This document shows positions 52,750-56,868 of a stretch of 56,868 nt of DNA, one piece after another. The stretch is from positions 1 through 56,868 of the forward strand of contig SFIY01000011.1 of the NCBI GenBank assembly GCA_004555205.1, in the 5' to 3' direction. Made by a program: the position numbers and the translations under genes. Position 1 is the stretch's first letter; every line of letters starts with the position of its first letter. The notes under the pieces are model-generated. The model did no database searches. It was given only the letters and a program-made list of their open reading frames with translations, and had not been told where the DNA came from. Source of the DNA: Clostridiales bacterium. GTDB taxonomy: Bacteria > Bacillota > Clostridia > Oscillospirales > Oscillospiraceae.

Positions 52750-53183
52750 AGATACTGGTCAGCGCCTGTTTGCTGGGCGTTCGCTGCCGCTATGACGGAA
52801 AAAGCAAGCCCCACCCGGCAGTGGAGCGGTTGATGGAACAGCACACGCTGATTCCCGTGTGCGGTGAGATCCTCGGCGGTCTGCCTACGCCCCGTGTAAG
52901 TGCCGAGCGGCAAGGAGCGCGCGTGGTGACCGCCGACGGATGCGATGTGACGGCGGCATACCGGCGCGGTGCGGAGGAAGTGCTGCGTTTGGCCGAGCGC
53001 TACGGCTGCAAGGCGGCGATACTGAAAGAGCGCAGTCCCTCCTGCGGCAGCGGCAGGATCTATGACGGCACGTTTACCGGTACGCTTACCGACGGTTGGG
53101 GCGTCACGGCGGAGCTGCTGCGGGATCACGGTATCTGCGTGATAGGCGAATCGGAAGCGGAAACATGGAGGGAGGAGCACTGA
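52746..53183 (+). CDS. DUF523 domain protein
   Basis: 145 residues. MKILVSACLLGVRCRYDGKS is the family opening, then VCGEILGGLPTPR and KERSPSCGSGRIYDGTF. Several Cys (SACLLG, C in VRCRYDG, SPSCG) suggest metal or sulfur chemistry, but no function is established. ATGA overlap with the NUDIX gene. Confidence 0.95.
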   Translation: MKILVSACLLGVRCRYDGKSKPHPAVERLMEQHTLIPVCGEILGGLPTPRVSAERQGARVVTADGCDVTAAYRRGAEEVLRLAERYGCKAAILKERSPSCGSGRIYDGTFTGTLTDGWGVTAELLRDHGICVIGESEAETWREEH

Positions 53184-53187
53184 CGAT

Positions 53188-53475
53188 ATGGAAGAGGAAA
53201 AGAAGGAGTTGACACAGCAGCAGCCGCCCATTGCACCGGACGACGAGGCGCAGCGCCTTGCGGCGGAAAAGGCGGCGGACGAGGAGGCCATGAAAGCGGC
53301 GATTTTTATCGGCTTGATAGTGGGCTGCCTGATCGGCGCGGTCATAGGCGATCTGAGCAAGGGGTTGCCGGCAGGCGTTGCGCTGGCGGTGATCGTGGAG
53401 CTGATCGCCAAGCGCCGCCGGAAAAAAGCCCGCGAGGAAGAGAACGAAGAAGAAAAAAGCGATCCGACAGCCTAA
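53188..53475 (+). CDS. small membrane protein with charged flanks
   Basis: 95 residues. An acidic/Gln-rich N-terminus (EEEKKELTQQQPPIAPDDEA), a glycine-rich hydrophobic segment (about 36-70, with GLIVGCLIGAVIGDLSKGLP), then a strongly charged tail. Start is 5 nt after the DUF523 stop. Overlaps the end of the convergent DUF3298 gene by 4 nt. No family recognised. Confidence 0.7.
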   Translation: MEEEKKELTQQQPPIAPDDEAQRLAAEKAADEEAMKAAIFIGLIVGCLIGAVIGDLSKGLPAGVALAVIVELIAKRRRKKAREEENEEEKSDPTA

Positions 53476-54149
53476 GCCGGATCACTTTTTTGCTTCCATC
53501 GCGGTCCCTTTTCCGCATCATACGGCAGCAGGAAGGTGGGGATACCCTCGCCGGGCGGCGCGATGGCAAAGACCTGATAAAAAAAGAGCAGCCCCTCGTC
53601 ACTGAGGTAAAAATTCTGCGGATTGAAGCTGCGGCGCATACGCGAGCGCCAATCGGGCAGGTAACGGTACAGACCCAACTGCTCCTCCCGCTCGATTTGC
53701 GCGCGCACGGCCGACAGCACCCGCTTGCGCACCAAGGTGTGGGGCGGAAAGAAATCCGCCAGACGCAGCGGCGTGCCGCCGGTCATATCCCATGTGTCGC
53801 CCCGGCGCAGGACAATGCGCTGCGCCCCGCCGCTCTCCACCGAGTCGGTATACAGGCTTAAAAGCGCGCCCTCCCGGTAGGTGACGGTGGTGCGCAGCGC
53901 TGCGTGCCAGTCCGGTATGGCGCCTGCGTGCTCCAGCGCCTGATGATAGGCCTCCTGCGCCAGCGGAAAAAGTACGGTCTCACAATAGCGCTCATAGGCG
54001 CGCTCATAGGCGCGGTAGTAGCGGTTAAAGCGTTCGCCGTGGGCTCCGTCCCATACGGGAAGCCGCGCCGAGGCGGTCAGCAGCGGCACATCGCCGTCAG
54101 AAAATGTGCGCCCTTCCAGATACGGCTTGATTTGCAGCGGCTCTGTCAA
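53472..54149 (-). CDS. DUF3298 domain protein (RsiV/PdaC-like)
   Basis: 225 residues, no signal peptide visible. SARLPVWDGAHGERFNRYYR opens a lysozyme-inhibitor-like fold; LSLYTDSVESGG, TWDMTGGTPLRLADFF and NFYLSDEGLLFFYQVFAIAP then PPGEGIPTF are DUF3298 motifs. In RsiV this domain binds lysozyme outside the membrane; here no TM anchor is present. Role unknown. Confidence 0.85.
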   Translation of the reverse strand: MTEPLQIKPYLEGRTFSDGDVPLLTASARLPVWDGAHGERFNRYYRAYERAYERYCETVLFPLAQEAYHQALEHAGAIPDWHAALRTTVTYREGALLSLYTDSVESGGAQRIVLRRGDTWDMTGGTPLRLADFFPPHTLVRKRVLSAVRAQIEREEQLGLYRYLPDWRSRMRRSFNPQNFYLSDEGLLFFYQVFAIAPPGEGIPTFLLPYDAEKGPRWKQKSDPA

Positions 54150-54344
54150 ACATCAACACCCCTTTTTTTCATCCTGCTTCAATCTATGAGTGTTGGGCCG
54201 TTTTCGTGCGAAAGATTCACATAAGGGACTTTACTTTCACGGATTAACATGATAGAATATGAACGCGTTAAAGTAAGACTGTCCGTTCAGGACGGATACA
54301 CTGAGTGACACGGGGATACGTTGAAATAACGGGGAGGAATCATT

Positions 54345-54668
54345 ATGGTACGAGCGGCAAAATCCAAGATCGCAAAGAAAGAAAAGAACGACCGTCTGTA
54401 TAAGGCGATTTTGATGCTGAAGGACGAGGAGGAGTGCTATAACTTCTTTCAGGATCTTTGCACCGTGTCGGAGCTGCGCTCCATGGAGCAGCGCTTCGAG
54501 GTGGCAACGCTCCTGAACGACGGCATGATCTATAACGATATTCTGGAAAAGACCGGCGCCTCCAGCGCCACCATCAGCCGTGTCAACCGCAGTTTGATCT
54601 ACGGTTACGGCGGTTACGAGGCCATTCTCGACCGCGTGAAGGAGAAGGAAGAGGAAGAGCAGAAATGA
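54345..54668 (+). CDS. yerC: YerC/YecD-type TrpR-like protein
   Basis: 107 residues. Trp-repressor-like HTH: LKDEEECYNFFQDLCTVSEL, SMEQRFEVATLLNDGMIYND and ILEKTGASSATISRVNRSLI. Small DNA-binding protein of Firmicutes, regulator of unknown operons. Start after GGGGAGGAATCATT. Overlaps the next gene by 4 nt. Confidence 0.93.
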   Translation: MVRAAKSKIAKKEKNDRLYKAILMLKDEEECYNFFQDLCTVSELRSMEQRFEVATLLNDGMIYNDILEKTGASSATISRVNRSLIYGYGGYEAILDRVKEKEEEEQK

Positions 54669-55405
54669 GCTGTTACAGCAGCCTGGCGCGTGCCTACGAC
54701 GATCTGACAGGCGATGTGGCCTACGAAAAGCGGGCGGATTACCTGGAGAAGCTGTTTGGCCGCAGTCATATAACGGTGCATACCGTGCTGGACCTGGCCT
54801 GCGGCACAGGCACCATGACATGGCTCCTTACCGGGCGCGGCTATGAGATGATCGCCGTGGACGGCAGTGAGGAGATGCTGGCCGCCGCCATGGAGAAAAG
54901 CGGCAGCGTGGAGGGCGTGGCGCCGGTGTTTCTGCACCAGTCCATGCCCAAGCTGGACCTTTACGGCACGGTGGATGCAGCCATCTGCTGTTTGGACAGC
55001 CTGAACTATCTGATCGCCCCCGGAGATGTGCAGCGCACTTTTGAGCGGCTGCACCTTTTCATCGCACCGGGCGGTGTGCTGATTTTCGACATCAATACGG
55101 TGGCAAAGCTGCAAGCGCTGGACGGTCAGGTGTTTCTGGACGAAACGGAGGATACCTACTGCGTCTGGCGCACGGAATACAGCCGGGGCGTGTGTACCTA
55201 CTACATGGACCTGTTCTGTGAGCGGCCAGACGGCGCATGGGAGCGCAGTCTGGAGCTCCACCGCCAGCGGGGTTACACCGTGGAGGAGCTGAAGCGCTGG
55301 CTGGAGCAGGCAGGCTTCGGCGAAATACGCACCTACGGGGACATGAAAATGCGCGCACCGAAGGAAGAGGAGCAGCGCATCTATTTTACCTGCGTGCGAA
55401 AGTAA
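54665..55405 (+). CDS. class I SAM-dependent methyltransferase
   Basis: 246 residues. Y-x-S-L-A-x-A-Y-D-D-L-T-x-D opening, motif I VLDLACGTGTMTWLLTGRGY, then VDGSEEMLAAA, CCLDSLNYLI and PGGVLIFDINT. C-terminal extension with HRQRGYTVEELKRWLEQAGF. Small-molecule type; substrate unknown. Co-translated with yerC. Confidence 0.92.
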   Translation: MSCYSSLARAYDDLTGDVAYEKRADYLEKLFGRSHITVHTVLDLACGTGTMTWLLTGRGYEMIAVDGSEEMLAAAMEKSGSVEGVAPVFLHQSMPKLDLYGTVDAAICCLDSLNYLIAPGDVQRTFERLHLFIAPGGVLIFDINTVAKLQALDGQVFLDETEDTYCVWRTEYSRGVCTYYMDLFCERPDGAWERSLELHRQRGYTVEELKRWLEQAGFGEIRTYGDMKMRAPKEEEQRIYFTCVRK

Positions 55406-55435
55406 CAAAGCAAGGTTTAAAGAAGGGAATCATTC

Positions 55436-56326
55436 ATGAGCGATCGCATCATACGGGCAATTTCATCCGACGGTCTGGTACAGGCTGCGGCCATTTGCAG
55501 CCGCGATTTGACAGAGCGCGCACGGCAGATCCACAAGACCCTGCCGGTGGCCACCGCGGCGCTGGGCCGCACGCTGGCAGGCGCGGCCATGATGGGCAAT
55601 GCCCTGAAGGGTCAGGGCGCCAGCCTGACGCTGCAGATCAAGGGCGGCGGCCCTCTGGGCACGATCCTTGCCGTGGCAGATACCGACGGCAATGTGCGCG
55701 GCTATGTGACCAATCCCCGGGTGGATTTGCCGCTGCGCGCCGACGGCAAGCTGGATGTAGGCACCGCTGTGGGCGCAGGCGGCACCATGACCGTCATCAA
55801 GGACCTCAATATGCGCGAGCCGTATGTGGGCACGGTGGACCTGCTGGGCGGCGAGATCGCTGAGGACATCGCCGGCTATTTCGTGGAGTCGGAGCAGATC
55901 CCCACGGCCTGCGGTCTGGGTGTGCTGATCGACCGGGACCAGAGCGTGCGTGCCGCCGGCGGCTATCTCATTCAGTTGATGCCCGGCTATACCGAGGACA
56001 CCGTGGTCATGGTGGAGGGCGGCATTATGGCGGCCGGCAATGTGTCGGCCATTCTGGACAAGGACCCCGACCCCGAGCATATGCTGCGTCAGGTCATGTC
56101 CGACTTCGATCTAAAGATCCTGGAATCCAGCGAGGTGGAATACCGCTGCTACTGCAGCCGCGAGCGTGTGGAGCGGGCCTTGCTCTCTCTGGGTGCCGAC
56201 GAGCTGGCCTCCATTGTGCGCGAGCAGGGCGGCTGTCAGATGAGCTGCCAGTTCTGCGACACGGTGTACGATTTCTCGGCCGAAGAATTGAACGCCATGA
56301 TCGACGGCCTGCGTGCCGGGCAATAA
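55436..56326 (+). CDS. hslO: redox-regulated chaperone Hsp33
   Basis: 296 residues. N-terminal domain with GRTLAGAAMMGNALKG, IKGGGPLGTILAVADTDGNV and YFVESEQIPTACGLGVLI. C-terminal zinc switch cysteines CYCS and CQFC are present, so it senses oxidation by releasing zinc and activating its holdase activity. Start ATG after AAGAAGGGAATCATTC. Confidence 0.96.
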   Translation: MSDRIIRAISSDGLVQAAAICSRDLTERARQIHKTLPVATAALGRTLAGAAMMGNALKGQGASLTLQIKGGGPLGTILAVADTDGNVRGYVTNPRVDLPLRADGKLDVGTAVGAGGTMTVIKDLNMREPYVGTVDLLGGEIAEDIAGYFVESEQIPTACGLGVLIDRDQSVRAAGGYLIQLMPGYTEDTVVMVEGGIMAAGNVSAILDKDPDPEHMLRQVMSDFDLKILESSEVEYRCYCSRERVERALLSLGADELASIVREQGGCQMSCQFCDTVYDFSAEELNAMIDGLRAGQ

Positions 56327-56353
56327 AAAAATGGAAAATTTCAAAATAAGGTG

Positions 56354-56382
56354 TTGACATTTTCCGCATCCTTTAGTATACT
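56354..56382 (+). promoter_or_regulatory. promoter of the tRNA array
   Basis: TTGACA (56354-56359), 17-bp spacer, TATACT (56377-56382), 32 nt before the first tRNA. Confidence 0.88.
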
Positions 56383-56414
56383 TATCCTTGCCGTTCACGA
56401 AGATCGGCAAGGAC

Positions 56415-56491
56415 GGGAGCATAGCTCAGCTGGTTAGAGCACCTGCCTTACAAGCAGGGGGTCACTGGTTCGAGTCCAGTTGTTCCCACCA
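56415..56491 (+). tRNA. tRNA-Val (anticodon TAC)
   Basis: GGGAGCA acceptor pairs with TGTTCCC; anticodon stem CCTGC/GCAGG around CTTACAA; T-loop TTCGAGT; 3' CCA encoded. Confidence 0.96.
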
Positions 56492-56494
56492 TAT

Positions 56495-56571
56495 GGCCAA
56501 GTAGTTCAGTTGGTTAGAACGCCAGCCTGTCACGCTGGAGGTCGTGGGTTCGAGCCCCATCTTGGTCGCCA
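56495..56571 (+). tRNA. tRNA-Asp (anticodon GTC)
   Basis: Acceptor GGCCAAG/CTTGGTC, anticodon loop CTGTCAC within CCAGC/GCTGG, T-loop TTCGAGC, encoded CCA. Confidence 0.96.
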
Positions 56572-56575
56572 ATTT

Positions 56576-56651
<76 letters not shown>

Positions 56652-56654
56652 TTT

Positions 56655-56730
56655 GCGGGCGTAGCTCATCTGGTAGAGCGCGACCTTGCCAAGGTCGAGG
56701 TAGCGAGTTCGAGCCTCGTCGCCCGCTCCA
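56655..56730 (+). tRNA. tRNA-Gly (anticodon GCC)
   Basis: Acceptor GCGGGCG/CGCCCGC, anticodon loop TTGCCAA, T-loop TTCGAGC, encoded CCA. Confidence 0.96.
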
Positions 56731-56770
56731 ATATATAAGAGAAACAGAAGCCCGCTGTTCCTCTCATTCC

Positions 56771-56845
56771 GGTGACATAGCCAAGTGGTAAGGCAAGGGT
56801 CTGCAAAACCCTCATTCCCCGGTTCAAATCCGGGTGTCACCTCCA
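56771..56845 (+). tRNA. tRNA-Cys (anticodon GCA)
   Basis: Acceptor GGTGACA/TGTCACC, anticodon loop CTGCAAA, T-loop TTCAAAT, encoded CCA. The array may continue past the window end. Confidence 0.95.
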
Positions 56846-56868
56846 TATTAACTAAACGGTATAGATGC

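Overview
The window reads as a chromosomal segment of a Gram-positive, anaerobic gut-type Clostridia, most likely Oscillospiraceae or a relative. The lineage is inferred from gene content, not tested by search. Supporting features are a GC-rich backbone, strong AGGAGG ribosome binding sites, GTG/TTG starts, the rpmG-secE-nusG-rplK-rplA-rplJ-rplL order, dnaG-rpoD, an ecfA1-ecfA2-ecfT-truA operon, a flavodoxin/ferredoxin fusion (EFR1 type), a BaiN-type flavoprotein, QueH and an F420-hydrogenase-beta-like protein.

Layout. 1-1342 holds an IS3-type insertion sequence with a 5'-truncated orfA. 1400-6180 is an AT-richer accessory island, nearly all on the minus strand. It contains a string of small, often damaged, bacteriocin-like peptide genes, each next to a small multi-TM protein gene. 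Two fragments of the 5' end of a peptidase-C39 (double-glycine leader) ABC transporter gene and an IS256 transposase fragment are mixed in. Four peptide ORFs share a C-terminal motif, roughly D-R-G-G-x-D-G-x-[VI]-x-[WY]-Y. 6180-8116 holds an XRE regulator with a membrane tail and an rRNA/tRNA-type methyltransferase. 8091-8535 is a 195-bp tandem repeat that duplicates the methyltransferase 3' end.

8565-17203 is a long plus-strand run: ECF transporter module, truA, DUF5711, CvpA, a Clp ATPase with an N-terminal zinc finger, a CxxC microprotein and an EFR1 ferredoxin. 17315-19520 carries serC-serA. 19841-23641 has a ClC channel, a DUF421 protein, a BaiN-type oxidoreductase and ruvX. 23766-27381 is the ribosomal protein/transcription cluster with an L10 leader; rpoB does not follow rplL. 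27488-34868 (minus) has a divergent MurE-like ligase, a cupin, rpoD, dnaG, a YbaK/ProX deacylase and murC, with a duplicated rpoD 3' end. cca is divergent from murC.

36398-46241 holds transporters, an ACT protein, queH, an F420H2-dehydrogenase-like protein, a two-component system and a glycosyltransferase with a palindromic operator at its promoter. 46452-54149 holds a WYL regulator, endonuclease IV, a phosphoesterase, a nitrilase-family amidase, an aminotransferase, a YgjP-type peptidase, a NUDIX hydrolase, DUF523 and DUF3298. 54345-56845 has yerC, a methyltransferase, hslO (Hsp33) and a five-tRNA array (Val-Asp-Phe-Gly-Cys).

The most unusual content is the DRGG-motif peptide/membrane-protein island and the repeated tandem amplification of gene 3' ends at three separate loci.
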